Origin: Alkalihalobacillus deserti | Lineage (GTDB): Bacteria > Bacillota > Bacilli > Bacillales > Bacillaceae_D | Reading direction: 5' to 3' | DNA: 64,000 nt | Assembly: GCF_020734105.1 (NCBI RefSeq) | Contig: NZ_JAJAFR010000013.1 | Coordinates: 43,819 to 107,818 of the forward strand | In this document: piece by piece, positions 43,283 through 52,648 of the stretch | Layout: the number at the start of each line of letters is the position of its first letter | Position numbering within the stretch: position 1 is the first letter of the stretch | The notes under the pieces: model-generated | What the model was told of the DNA's origin: nothing | The model's input: only the letters and a program-made list of their open reading frames with translations | The model's database searches: none | Program-made: the position numbers and the translations under genes

Positions 43283-43453
43283 TCAAAACAGCTTTTTAAA
43301 GAAGCACGAGAACCGTCCCCTTGCATCCGTGATTGATGCTATTAAGTCATTGAAAGTGAATGGCTTGCTTATATAATCATCCGAGTAATAACTAGTAAAG
43401 ATCAACACTCCAAAAAGAATGAACTGTATACAGAAATAGTTTAAAAGGTTCAT
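43283..43453 (-). CDS. Small membrane protein, C-terminus replaced by repeat
   Basis: 57 codons: MNLLNYFCIQFILFGVLIFT..., one hydrophobic helix, then KPFTFNDLIASITD. CGAGGT precedes the ATG. After the 47th codon the frame runs into a GGGGACGGTTCTC repeat, which supplies the last residues. A family is not recognised; it may be the N-terminal piece of a longer protein. Confidence 0.4.
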   Translation of the reverse strand: MNLLNYFCIQFILFGVLIFTSYYSDDYISKPFTFNDLIASITDARGRFSCFFKKLF

Positions 43454-43490
43454 ACCTCGTATCCCTCTTCTTATTATTTTCTATAGGCTA

Positions 43491-43619
43491 TTCACTAAGT
43501 CCAATAGACTACCATACTGTGCTCTATTGGAAGCATCTCTCATATTTCTTCCAGGATTTCGCTTTAACTCTTCTTGTCGTATTCTCTCTCTTTGTCTTTC
43601 AGGACTTTTTCATTTCCCT
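43491..43619 (-). pseudogene. DUF6366-like protein fragment
   Basis: The minus strand reads SPERQRERIRQEELKRNPG and then SNRAQYGSLLDLVNSL, stop. This is like the N-terminal half of the short Bacillus DUF6366 proteins (…RQEELKRNP…). The start codon lies in another frame and the C-terminal hydrophobic part is missing. Confidence 0.4.
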
Positions 43620-43693
43620 TCATACATTCACTCCCTATTAAAATATTAATAAATGTAAAGTTCTTCTGGTAAAAAATTTTAATTAAAATAAAT

Positions 43694-44458
43694 TCAATCA
43701 ATATAATCAATTACAAAATTAGAAGATATTAAATCCATATTATCCAAATTCCAATCAAAAATTAAAATCGCGGATTGTGTAGATTTATGTGAAAGAAGTC
43801 GTTTACCATTCTTAATAACCAAACTTTCTGCTTCCCAAAAGGAGACGGTTTTATCTTCCCCAGTACGATTACATACAAATATAGGTAAGCCAGTATCAAT
43901 GGACCTTTGCTCCCATTCACCATTCGGCCCGTGCAAACCTGGTCCCCAAGATGAAGGAGCAATTAAGATTTCTGCACCTTTGGTCAACAGGGTGTCCGCA
44001 ATATTTTTTGTATAGGAATCTGCGCAGATCAATACACCAACTTTTACATACCCCAAATCTATTGGTTCAATAAACCTACCTGATTCAGACCAATTATCTA
44101 CCCTAGCAATCTTTTTTTGTTTTCCTATTAATTCACCTTTTTGATTAATCACGAAAACTGAATTGTATAGTTTATTATCCTGTTTTAATTTTTCAGCACA
44201 ACCAATAAATACAGTTGTTTTAGACAAATCAACCATGTTATGTAAATGACTCATCCATTTATCGGGTTGTTGTTTTATCCAATCAGTTCCGATGAGATGA
44301 GTAAACTGTAATCCACTAGTAGCTAATTCTGGAGTTACTAGCCAATCGACATTTTTTTCTGCTGCCCTTTTAATTGCTTTTTCTATAAGATTTTGATTAT
44401 ATGTAATATCACCAGCAATAGGTAATAAGTGCAATAAAGCAATTCTTATTTTCTTCAC
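43694..44458 (-). CDS. Carbon-nitrogen hydrolase (nitrilase superfamily)
   Basis: About 254 residues. The catalytic triad can be placed: Glu in VTPELATSG (near 45), Lys in KKIARVDNW (near 120), Cys in VGVLICADSY (near 150). It probably cleaves an amide or a carbamoyl group; the substrate is unknown. GTG 44458 is the start, since GGAGGAG lies six bases upstream; a longer frame to 44494 has no site. It stands alone among relics. Confidence 0.85.
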   Translation of the reverse strand: MKKIRIALLHLLPIAGDITYNQNLIEKAIKRAAEKNVDWLVTPELATSGLQFTHLIGTDWIKQQPDKWMSHLHNMVDLSKTTVFIGCAEKLKQDNKLYNSVFVINQKGELIGKQKKIARVDNWSESGRFIEPIDLGYVKVGVLICADSYTKNIADTLLTKGAEILIAPSSWGPGLHGPNGEWEQRSIDTGLPIFVCNRTGEDKTVSFWEAESLVIKNGKRLLSHKSTQSAILIFDWNLDNMDLISSNFVIDYID

Positions 44459-44520
44459 TAAACTCCTCCTATAAGCATCTATAATGCCTGCCATTAAGAT
44501 AATATTACTATGTTTTGAAG

Positions 44521-44570
44521 GACAGGGGACAGGTCCCTCTTCCCATTCTTAACGAACACAATGAATTATA
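44521..44570. repeat. GGGACAGG-type dispersed repeat
   Basis: GGGGACAGGTCCCTCTTCCC plus an AT-rich tail, nearly identical to the unit at 13925-13974 that truncates rmuC. It lies in the 380-base stretch between the nitrilase and the HNH gene, which otherwise holds nothing recognisable. Confidence 0.7.
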
Positions 44571-44840
44571 CTCTTGAAGCAAAGAGGCCGTTCTCACGCT
44601 TCCTTTGTTTGCCCAAACGAAATAAACAGTACCTGTGTCTGTATATGTCTGTGAGAACCAATTACAATCTATTGCTTTTCTAACAACACGGAATTGCTGC
44701 TAACGGGCTCACTTCTTGACCGTTCAACAATCTTCTGACCTCTATACTATCAAATATTGAGATCAAGCGAGTTTTTCCTTTGTAAACATGACATCCAGCT
44801 ATTAAAATATTCTTTATCAAGATGGTTCGTTATTACCTAT

Positions 44841-45212
44841 TTAAAAACGGTGCCTTAAATGTTCCACCGTTAAACACACTCCATTCTCCTTCCTATGAAG
44901 CATCGCATGACAGTTCGGACAAACAGGGATTAAATCTTGTATTGGATCTACAATATAGCCCTGTTTTATTTCGCGAAGTGGTACAATATGATGGACATGA
45001 ATAAAATCTTTTCCTACTTCTCCGTATGTATGTTCAAAATTCAAATCACAAACTTGACATTGAACTCCAAAGTGATTTATACATCGCTTACGAGCAATAG
45101 GGTTCCGTTCATAGACATTGACGCTAACCGTTTTACACTTTCCTTCTTCTAAAGTTTCAGAGACTTCATCCGGATAAAAACCTTCTGTCAAATCATGTTC
45201 AAAGAACGACAT
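44841..45212 (-). CDS. HNH endonuclease domain (second half of a split EVE-HNH gene)
   Basis: 123 residues with a full HNH motif: CQVCDLNFEHTYG, HVHHIVPL, DLIPVCPNCHAMLHR. The ATG at 45212 lies inside the end of the upstream gene (25-nt overlap, other frame) and has no own ribosome site. It looks like the C-terminal part of one protein with the gene at 45188-45847, split by a frameshift, or made by coupling/slippage. Confidence 0.8.
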   Translation of the reverse strand: MSFFEHDLTEGFYPDEVSETLEEGKCKTVSVNVYERNPIARKRCINHFGVQCQVCDLNFEHTYGEVGKDFIHVHHIVPLREIKQGYIVDPIQDLIPVCPNCHAMLHRKENGVCLTVEHLRHRF

Positions 45213-45847
45213 ATGTAATCCCGAAGTTCTCCATTTAGTTTCATTGAACCTTGAATATTCCCTTTTAAACCATGGTCACGTAATTGAGCAAGAGCTAAAT
45301 CAGAAGTATCAACCTCATCTACTAAACGAAAACGTGTACGATTCCATTCTTTTGATTGCTCAAATTTCTGATCATCCATCCAAAACATTCTATCGTAACT
45401 AACATCATCAGTTCGTACTAATCCTTCTATCACTTCCACTTTATAACGGACTTTTTGAACGTTCCCTGAAACATACATAAATAAAATATCGCCATTTTCA
45501 TAGTTATAAGAACGCTTCCAGCCTAATGCATCATAACGGCTAAATGCACTAGCTAAGTCATATTCTTTGGGATTCGCTGGAACTAACCAAACACGACGAG
45601 AATTTTTATGCCCTCTTTCTTCAAGTTCTTTACGACGCTTCGTTGAAATTTCTTCTGGAGCGACAAAACGATATTCGTCCTCTTTAACATAGTAAGGAAT
45701 GTTATAAACGTAGCCACGTTCAATTGTGTCATAGCATTTATATTTAGTTGTATTCAAGTGCTCTGCTAGGAATCTTGCAGCTTCTTGGATAGTTGTTGCT
45801 TCAAATAAAAGGTCGTCATTTTCAAAAATAGAAATTGGGCTAATCAT
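45188..45847 (-). CDS. EVE/PUA-like domain protein (first half of a split EVE-HNH gene)
   Basis: 219 residues. Residues 1-~65 resemble a short DNA-binding module (TTIQEAARFLAEHLNTTKY). Residues ~95-190 have an EVE/PUA-like pattern: VWLVPANPKEYDL, NGDILFMYVSGNVQKVRYKV. EVE domains bind modified bases. With the HNH domain directly behind, the intact protein would be a modification-dependent (type IV-like) restriction enzyme. Whether it is still functional depends on the frame junction near 45200. Confidence 0.7.
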   Translation of the reverse strand: MISPISIFENDDLLFEATTIQEAARFLAEHLNTTKYKCYDTIERGYVYNIPYYVKEDEYRFVAPEEISTKRRKELEERGHKNSRRVWLVPANPKEYDLASAFSRYDALGWKRSYNYENGDILFMYVSGNVQKVRYKVEVIEGLVRTDDVSYDRMFWMDDQKFEQSKEWNRTRFRLVDEVDTSDLALAQLRDHGLKGNIQGSMKLNGELRDYICRSLNMI

Positions 45848-46110
45848 ATAAATTACCTCCTTAATATGTAAACCAACTTACTCTCAGAACTAGTATCAAT
45901 AAAACTATTAACTACATATTTAGCAACATATAAAACCTTCACTTTATAAGTGATATATAGGTCTCTCACTTAAGACTATTATATATTACAATTCAACAAT
46001 TTTTTACATTAAGTAATATCACTAAAATTGTAAAAAGCCCATACAAAAGTGGCAAGTCGTGCCTGTGTCACCACTCGAAAAATGTTAGTTTTTTTCGGAT
46101 ATTTATAAAT

Positions 46111-46160
46111 AAAAAAGGTTCCTGACCCCAGGCTTTAAAGCGTTAGAGGTCAGAAACCTT
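46111..46160 (-). terminator. Terminator after the DUF4145 locus
   Basis: 13-bp arms with one mismatch (AAGGTTCCTGACC / GGTCAGAAACCTT), 20-nt loop, and six T on the minus strand. It lies 50 bases beyond the stop at 46211. The 350 bases upstream to 45848 contain no gene. Confidence 0.7.
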
Positions 46161-46210
46161 GCTATAATAATAGGCTAACAGTTCATTTATAATGGTCTAA
46201 TAGCCTCTAG

Positions 46211-46612
46211 CTACTGCTTACTCCTCAACTGATCAAACAACTTCTCAACCGTTCCAACACCAACATTTTCATATTTCGCAAGAATGACAAGTTCTTTTGG
46301 CAATTGACCGACTGTCTCGATTTTATCTTCATTTAACTGTCTGAGAAGACTTGGAATCCCCGTAAATTCTGATGTCGTAAGAGGGATATTGGATAACTTC
46401 TCTGTCACGACAATGTGGTCGGCTTTGTAGAAGAAGAATAGTTCACCTGCACGTTCGAGTGTAAGCTTTCTACGAACCTCCTCTTCTTGAATAAAAGTCT
46501 TTAATTCATCGTAAAGAATTTCATCATTTTTTTCATTGTATCGTTTTACGTGTTTATGCAAACCTTCAAGGTTGTTCGGTAATTCACTCACGTGCCTGTT
46601 GTTCTCCTCCAA
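46211..46612 (-). pseudogene. C-terminal part of a broken DUF4145 protein
   Basis: 133 codons; the C-terminus IPSLLRQLNEDKIETVGQLP followed by NVGVGTVEKLFDQL resembles the helix-hairpin-helix of RNA polymerase alpha C-terminal domains. The frame joins the upstream ORF (…FLIRLGGEQQAR) at about 46590 by a one-base shift; joined sequence QQAR-VSELPNNLEG reads naturally. So it is likely one protein split by a frameshift. Confidence 0.55.
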
Positions 46613-47281
46613 GTCTGATTAGAAATGTTTCCGATTTATCAAATCTTTGTGGCAATAAGAATGCATCACGTAGAAAATAAGGGACATCGAGTTCCTGACC
46701 TTTATATACGAGAGTACGAATTGGCGTGAAACCTGGAAGTTTTGTATCTACAAGTTCCTCGGTTGTAGCAGCTGCTTCCGTTTTTCCTGGTTCCTCACCT
46801 TGAACTTGAATGGAAGCTTTAAGTAATTCTTCCAATGATTTAAGGCGTAACTCAAGTTCTGTAACATCTAGCGACTGCTCCATAATTGGTGAAGGATCTT
46901 GATAACTCGGAACAATAAAATTGACAGGGCCATATACTTCGACATACCATTTGACAATTCGATAGATTGCTTCCCATGACAATAGCGCTTCAGAGTATCG
47001 AAATGGACGAGAGTCGTGTGTAGCTTGGTTTCCTATTTGACGAACATGGTGAAGCGCATCTCGTATTTGTGGGGTTAAGTAACCTTTTTCGTTAAGTAAA
47101 TCAAGTCTTTCTTTTAAACTCGCTCTTGGCTCATCAGGTAGCTTCTCGACTTTTATGATCTGATGCAGCATATTTTCGACAAAAATTCTTGAATGTGTAA
47201 GCATCATGCGCGGGCTTTTAAAATACTACTTTCTAGTTCCCGCGCAACATGTGCTAATTCTTTTGAAATAGGCTCTAGAAA
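46584..47281 (-). pseudogene. DUF4145-domain gene, N-terminal and frame damage
   Basis: From 47207 the frame reads LTHSRIFVENMLHQIIKVEK, GYLTPQIRDALHHVRQIGNQ and GPVNFIV, a DUF4145 domain like the one found at the start of type I restriction HsdR subunits. Another frame upstream (47207-47281) reads LEPISKELAHVARELESSIL, which normally precedes it, so a frameshift near 47210 has split it. No start codon with ribosome site remains. Confidence 0.65.
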
Positions 47282-47658
47282 TTAATAGAAGTAAGATGGT
47301 TTTATCATTTGGTCCTCCGGTTAACAGTTAATTTAAAAACGATTTTTTATGCAGAATTTACTATTATTTAATATTCCTATTTATTAATTCAACAGAAAAT
47401 TTAATCATGTCTTGTTCGTTCATTCTCTCACCTGCTTATATACCCTACCAATTCACTTCAGAATAAACTTTTTTTAAAAATCCAATAGTGTAATATTCTT
47501 CAGGCACCCATCCAGACCTCTTAAAGAAGAAGCATAATTAACAATCGTTTTTAAAAATTCGCTCTTAATTTGCTATTCTTTCCTGTTTGTTTCCTTACAT
47601 GTCATGTGTACCAGAAAAATATACTTATTATAATTCGGGCTTGCAGTACTTCCCCAAT
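47282..47658. other. Intergenic stretch with short minus-strand relics
   Basis: Only two coherent scraps are visible: KRSGWVPEEYYTIGFLKKVY ending at 47445, and a 19-codon frame MNEQDMIKFSVELINRNIK at 47364-47423 with AGGTGAGAG in front. Neither can be assigned. Confidence 0.3.
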
Positions 47659-48600
47659 TCATAGATTTGGTAAAAACCTTCTCGCCGCTAAGAAAAACCA
47701 TGTACAAAGAACAAAAGGCATTGTTAAAGTAGGTAGACCATATGGTAAAAGAAATATGCTAATGCTTGCTGTTATAGGTATTGTTAAACAAGCGGCGATT
47801 ATACCAGAAAATAGTGCAAAACGGTTATTTTCACTATTAAAAACAGCAGATACGGCTATAATGGTTAATATCGCATTATACCCGTAAAGTCCTGCTGTAA
47901 TTAAAGTGTGCTCTGCTCCTAAAACATATGCAATAATGACAGCAGATACACTTCCAATGACTGCATAAAATCCTAGTTTTCTTCCCGCTAAAAATACAGC
48001 AATAAATAATAAAATCCCAGATATTGTGTCATCTAGAAAAACTATTTGTCCAAACCCATGAATGATTGCTTCTATTAACTTGATTTCTCCTACTATATTT
48101 ATTTCCCAGGTTGTTAAATCTTGAGGCATCAATTTAGAACTTATGTTAATATTTTTAAAATTGTAAGTAGAAAGCAGTATAAACCATGTCAGGATAATAA
48201 AGGGGGTAGTAAGAATCGGTACTTCTGTTTTCTTCATAAAGTGATTCATGGCTGCTGTAAAAATCGTAGCTACGGCTGATCCAACTAAAGCAACAAACCA
48301 CACATACGGTCCAGTTAAGAATATTGCTAATGCTATTCCTGTCACCACGGAATTAAATCCTAATAAGCCTTGATTTATACTCTTTTCATCTGCCCCCCCA
48401 AGTTTTGCAACTAAAGTGCCAATAAATGATGATAGTAGAGCAATGATACCTAAATAAAAAGAAGTAATTGTTATTGCAATAAGAATTAGTAAACCGGTAA
48501 TGACATTTTCAATCAAAAATACTTGAGAAATTCCTTTGAGGGATGCCGATACGAAAGGGAAAAACACTCCTTTATTTAATATATTGGGTTTTGTTTGCAT
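47659..48600 (-). CDS. Urea transporter (UT family)
   Basis: 313 residues with about 10 helices in two homologous halves. The repeat signature is LLGFNSVVTGIALAIF in the first half and LYGYNAILTIIAVSAV in the second; NVITGLLILIAI near the N-terminus is typical. UT proteins are channels for urea. No urease genes are in the window. The ATG has AAAGGGG upstream. It follows the ABC operon on the same strand but a hairpin separates them. Confidence 0.88.
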   Translation of the reverse strand: MQTKPNILNKGVFFPFVSASLKGISQVFLIENVITGLLILIAITITSFYLGIIALLSSFIGTLVAKLGGADEKSINQGLLGFNSVVTGIALAIFLTGPYVWFVALVGSAVATIFTAAMNHFMKKTEVPILTTPFIILTWFILLSTYNFKNINISSKLMPQDLTTWEINIVGEIKLIEAIIHGFGQIVFLDDTISGILLFIAVFLAGRKLGFYAVIGSVSAVIIAYVLGAEHTLITAGLYGYNAILTIIAVSAVFNSENNRFALFSGIIAACLTIPITASISIFLLPYGLPTLTMPFVLCTWFFLAARRFLPNL

Positions 48601-48647
48601 AGTAATCCCCTTTGGATACTAAGTAGAAGTTTGAGTCTTATTTCAAA

Positions 48648-48707
48648 AAACACCTTCAGAGAATCACGAATATCTTCATGACATTCGCTCCACTCGTGAA
48701 GGTGTTT
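48648..48707 (-). terminator. Terminator after the ABC-importer operon
   Basis: Arms AAACACCTTCA / TGAAGGTGTTT enclose a partly paired loop, with six T on the minus strand. It lies 77 bases past the stop of the binding-protein gene. Confidence 0.65.
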
Positions 48708-48783
48708 AAATTAATCTTTTATTTTAGATTCTGTGAAAAAGCTCACCCTACCTATGGAATGAGTACTCTTGAAGTACTAAATA

Positions 48784-49953
48784 TTACTCCAACCCTTCTA
48801 TATTATTGAATTTTTGAAGAACGCCTGTTTCAATCAGATATTGGTTCTGTTCTGGCAATTCTGGGAGCACAACTGGTTCATATCCACCATTATAATATTC
48901 TTCTACGTTTTTTTTCGTGAGCACTACCTGAGGGGAAAAAGTTACTTCAGGTGGTTCGGCACCGTTCAGTATAGCTACGCCCATCGCCATGATATACTGT
49001 CCCCAGCTACCCATAAAGAAACTTCCTTCAGCAACCCAATTCTCATTATTTCGTAATTCATCTAACCCTTGCTTGCTTCCACCCAATCCCGCTACCAACG
49101 TTTTCTCAGTACGGTTGGCATCTTCAATAGCACGCCATGCTCCTAAAGAAGAATCATCATTTATGGAATACAGAAGAATATTACGGTCTTTTGGAATCGT
49201 TTGAATCACGTTCTTCACTGCTTGATAGCTTGATTCTAATGTAGCCTCTGAATCAACTTGTATAAAGTGTTCCCCAATTTTTGTGGTCATCGGAGTGATG
49301 TCTTCAGGTTTAACTTCTTGCATCCCCGTTTCCTCCGCAACAGTAACATAGAAATAGCGGACACTGTTGTTTATTTCCCATCCACCTTTTGAACTTTGTA
49401 CCAAGAGTACTGTTGTATTATCTGCTGTCCAACCTTTTTCCTTGGCGACCTCTGCAACTACCTTTCCAGTATCGATTCCAATTTCCTCATTGCTTAGATT
49501 AAACAATGGACTTCCAGGAACAGGAATGTTAACCGCAATTGTAGGTATGCCTGCTTTTTTAAACACGGCTTCAAGTGATTTACCTACTCCTTCCACACCA
49601 TTATATTCGATGATTAGGTCTGGTTTATCTTGAACCATTAATTTAGAGTTTTGTAGAGCTGTAGGGCCATCAAATTTGTTATCGTATGTTTTCAATTTAA
49701 TACCGGCTACTTCTGCAGCCTCTTTTACCCCTTCACCTAGCTCAACGAATAATGGACCTGACTCCGTGACGTTAGCAAAGGTAAAAAAATATTCTTCTTG
49801 TTCAGTTTGTTTTTCTGCATCGTTGTTTTCAGATTCAGGATTTTCAGAATTTTTGTCTGAGCTTGCCGGATTACTGTTTTCACCACATGCTGCAAGTAAT
49901 GACATCAATACAATGAGAGTGAGGACAAATAACTTTTTACTGTAAAATTTCAT
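48784..49953 (-). CDS. ABC transporter substrate-binding lipoprotein (sugar-type, Peripla_BP_4)
   Basis: 389 residues. Lipoprotein signal KLFVLTLIVLMSLLAAC, then a Ser/Asn/Glu-rich linker, then a two-lobed RbsB-type domain (LMVQDKPDLIIEYNGVEGVG, VAGLGGSKQGLDELR). It feeds the permease and ATPase encoded upstream. The sequence is longer than RbsB and lacks clear ribose-binding residues, so the ligand is open. The ATG follows AAGGGGAG. Confidence 0.85.
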   Translation of the reverse strand: MKFYSKKLFVLTLIVLMSLLAACGENSNPASSDKNSENPESENNDAEKQTEQEEYFFTFANVTESGPLFVELGEGVKEAAEVAGIKLKTYDNKFDGPTALQNSKLMVQDKPDLIIEYNGVEGVGKSLEAVFKKAGIPTIAVNIPVPGSPLFNLSNEEIGIDTGKVVAEVAKEKGWTADNTTVLLVQSSKGGWEINNSVRYFYVTVAEETGMQEVKPEDITPMTTKIGEHFIQVDSEATLESSYQAVKNVIQTIPKDRNILLYSINDDSSLGAWRAIEDANRTEKTLVAGLGGSKQGLDELRNNENWVAEGSFFMGSWGQYIMAMGVAILNGAEPPEVTFSPQVVLTKKNVEEYYNGGYEPVVLPELPEQNQYLIETGVLQKFNNIEGLE

Positions 49954-50006
49954 CTAGTTCTCCCCTTTTCATATAAGTAATTGGGTATTTCCCCTTCAAT
50001 TAGTGG

Positions 50007-50999
50007 TTATTCCTCCGAGTTGTCATTGCGAAGGCGACTTGAAATGACGGCAATTAATAGCACGACTCCAGTTGCAATTTGTTGGTAGAAGGATTGAACC
50101 TGGATTAACGCCATACCATTTGAAAGTGTACCGAGAATGAGAACGCCAACGAGAGTTCCAATAATTCCACCAGTTCCTCCTGCTAAAGACCCCCCCCCCA
50201 AAATAACAGCAGTAATGGATAATAAATTAGTGTCAAGTCCCATCGTCCCTGACCCAGCCATCAATTGACTCGCCACAACAATACCTGCTAACGCAGCCAA
50301 GATGCCACTAATAACGTAAACTAAAAACGTGATGAAATCCGTTGAAATTCCGGCAAGTCTGGTAGCTTCTTTATTTCCTCCTAATGCATAAAGAGTGCGG
50401 CCGAATAAAGTATAATGCAGTGTAATAAATCCCAATACACTTAGTAATATTAGCAACCATACATAATAAGAAATGCCACCTACTGAACTGCCAGCAAGAA
50501 AAGCTGCATCAGGATTGTCTAAGGCGGTTGTCAATCCACCGGTAATGACGCTCGCCAGACCGGCCGTAACCGAAAAAGTACCAAGTGTCGCAATTAATGG
50601 AGTAATCCTCAACTTACCTATCAAAAAACCATTAATCAAACCTACCATCGCCCCTATAGCGAGGACGATTATTATCGCTAAGGGCACGTTAACTCCTGCA
50701 TTTATAATGGTTACATAAATGACTGCTCCTAGAGGAACTACTCCACCAACTGAAAAATCGAATCCACCTGAAATGATGGTAAATGCTTGACCAATGGCTA
50801 CTATTCCAAGCACCGCTATACTATCAAGAATATTTAATGTATTGGAAAAACTAAAAAAAGAATCAGTAAAGGATGTAAAGAAAATGAGAATCATCACATA
50901 AAATAGAAACAGCAATGCGACATCGTTTAACTGCTTTCTTTTTCTTTTAATCGGAAGTGCCGATGGTAAAGTAGATTCAGAATCAGCATTTAATTTCAT
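50007..50999 (-). CDS. ABC transporter permease (RbsC-type)
   Basis: 330 residues, 8-10 helices. It shows AIGQAFTIISGGFDFSVGG, NGFLIGKLRITPLIATLGT and TRLAGISTDFITFLVYVISG, all typical of sugar permeases of the RbsC family. A run of nine G encodes LGGGS (50191-50199), a possible slippage site. GAGGAG precedes the ATG. Confidence 0.88.
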   Translation of the reverse strand: MKLNADSESTLPSALPIKRKRKQLNDVALLFLFYVMILIFFTSFTDSFFSFSNTLNILDSIAVLGIVAIGQAFTIISGGFDFSVGGVVPLGAVIYVTIINAGVNVPLAIIIVLAIGAMVGLINGFLIGKLRITPLIATLGTFSVTAGLASVITGGLTTALDNPDAAFLAGSSVGGISYYVWLLILLSVLGFITLHYTLFGRTLYALGGNKEATRLAGISTDFITFLVYVISGILAALAGIVVASQLMAGSGTMGLDTNLLSITAVILGGGSLAGGTGGIIGTLVGVLILGTLSNGMALIQVQSFYQQIATGVVLLIAVISSRLRNDNSEE

Positions 51000-51019
51000 T
51001 TAAGTACTCCTCCATTTAT

Positions 51020-52531
51020 CTAAGAAGTTCCTGAGGCTAACCGAAGAACTTCATCTTGTGAGATTTTTTCTCCTTTTAATTCACCAACCAATGCACCGTC
51101 TCGCATAACAAGTAATCGATCACTAATATTAACTGCTTCTTCCACATCAGAGGTTACAACAAGAATTGCGGTACCTTCAGAAGCAAATTCCCTAAGTTGT
51201 TTATGAATTTCCAATCGTGCCCCGATATCTACACCACGTGATGGTTCTTGGAGAACCATTACTTTCGGGTTCATCGCAAACCTGCCGGCCAAAAGAATTT
51301 TCTGTTGATTTCCCCCACTCAACTCTGATACTTTTTGTTCAATATTCTGACATTTTGTGTTAAAACGTGAGGTGTACTTTTCTGCAGTTTTACGCTCTTC
51401 CAAAGAGTTCATTAATCCTAAGTTTGATAATAATCTTAAGATTGGAAGCGTTGCATTTTTTCCTATCGACAAATTCAATACCAATCCTTGTTTCTTTCGG
51501 TCAGCTGGTACATATGCAATATTGGCTTTTTTAGCCTCTAAAGGGTTACGAAAAATTCTGTGCTTTTCACCTTCTAATATTATCTCTCCTTCAATCCCTT
51601 TTTGGAGCCCAACAAGTCCTTCAGCTACTATTTCCGCACCACATCCGCGTACCCCAAAGATACTAACTACTTCTTTTTCTTTCACATTAAAAGTCACATT
51701 TGATAAACTTGGTAGCCCTCGGCTAGACCAATTTAGAACTGAAAGAGTTGGATTAGCACTAGGATACTCGAACTTCTCGAGGGTAATCTGTTCTCTCTTT
51801 TTCCCAAGCATATGAGCAATTAATTTTTCATGATCACTATCTGCTGTCTGTTCAGAAGCAACAAGTCTTCCATTTCTGAAGACATCGATTCGATCACTAA
51901 AATTAAATACCTCATCCATTCGGTGGGATATATAAACGATTCCAACCTTTTCTTCTTTCGCAAGCTTACCGATAATACTAAACAACTTTTTGCTCTCATT
52001 ATCAGATAATGAAGCTGTAGGCTCATCAAGTAAAATTACACTCGCTCTTCTTGATAAAGCCTTAAGGATTTCTACAATTTGTTTGTCTGCTAATTTCAAT
52101 GAGGACATCTTACGCAAAGGATCAATATTTAATCCAAAACGTTCCGCCTCATGTTTTGTTCGTTTTACCATCTCTTTATAAGATATGAATCCTTTTCGAT
52201 TCGGGAGCCGGCCTAGCATAACATTTTCAGCAACGGTGAGTTCCGGTACATAAGCGAGTTCTTGTGGAATAAAGGCAATACCGTTCCTTAAAGCATTCTT
52301 AGGAGGGAATAATGTCACTCTGCGGCTTTTTACATAAATTTCACCTTCATCAGGTTGGATTGAACCTGCTATAATCTTAGCGAAAGTTGATTTACCAGCC
52401 CCGTTTTGTCCAATTACTGCAACTGTTTCTCCTGGCGTTAACGTGAATGTAACATCTGAAAGAGCTTGGCTGGAACCGTAGCTTTTCGATACTGACCTTA
52501 CCTCAAACAAATAATCTTGTTTAGATGACAC
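51020..52531 (-). CDS. ABC transporter ATP-binding protein with two ABC domains (RbsA-type)
   Basis: About 503 residues. First domain: Walker A GQNGAGKS (near 37), Walker B ILLDEPTASLSD; second: LSGGNQQKILLAGR and VLQEPSRGVDIGA. The second Walker A (FGVRGCGAE) is degenerate, as usual for the C-terminal half. GTG 52531 has GGGAGG seven bases upstream; an ATG at 52546 sits on that site. The order is ATPase, permease, binding protein behind an amidase. Confidence 0.9.
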   Translation of the reverse strand: MSSKQDYLFEVRSVSKSYGSSQALSDVTFTLTPGETVAVIGQNGAGKSTFAKIIAGSIQPDEGEIYVKSRRVTLFPPKNALRNGIAFIPQELAYVPELTVAENVMLGRLPNRKGFISYKEMVKRTKHEAERFGLNIDPLRKMSSLKLADKQIVEILKALSRRASVILLDEPTASLSDNESKKLFSIIGKLAKEEKVGIVYISHRMDEVFNFSDRIDVFRNGRLVASEQTADSDHEKLIAHMLGKKREQITLEKFEYPSANPTLSVLNWSSRGLPSLSNVTFNVKEKEVVSIFGVRGCGAEIVAEGLVGLQKGIEGEIILEGEKHRIFRNPLEAKKANIAYVPADRKKQGLVLNLSIGKNATLPILRLLSNLGLMNSLEERKTAEKYTSRFNTKCQNIEQKVSELSGGNQQKILLAGRFAMNPKVMVLQEPSRGVDIGARLEIHKQLREFASEGTAILVVTSDVEEAVNISDRLLVMRDGALVGELKGEKISQDEVLRLASGTS

Positions 52532-52648
52532 TATCCACCCTCCCATTTTTTCAATTTGTTATACTTTTCCTTATTACCAATCTACGGATATCCACTTATC
52601 GATCAATACTTATCTCTACAAAATATATGTGTTGCTTCTACTTAACTC

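Noticed and set aside
47364..47423. 19-codon peptide with a fair ribosome site
   Set aside because: No hairpin or regulated gene directly downstream to support a leader peptide.
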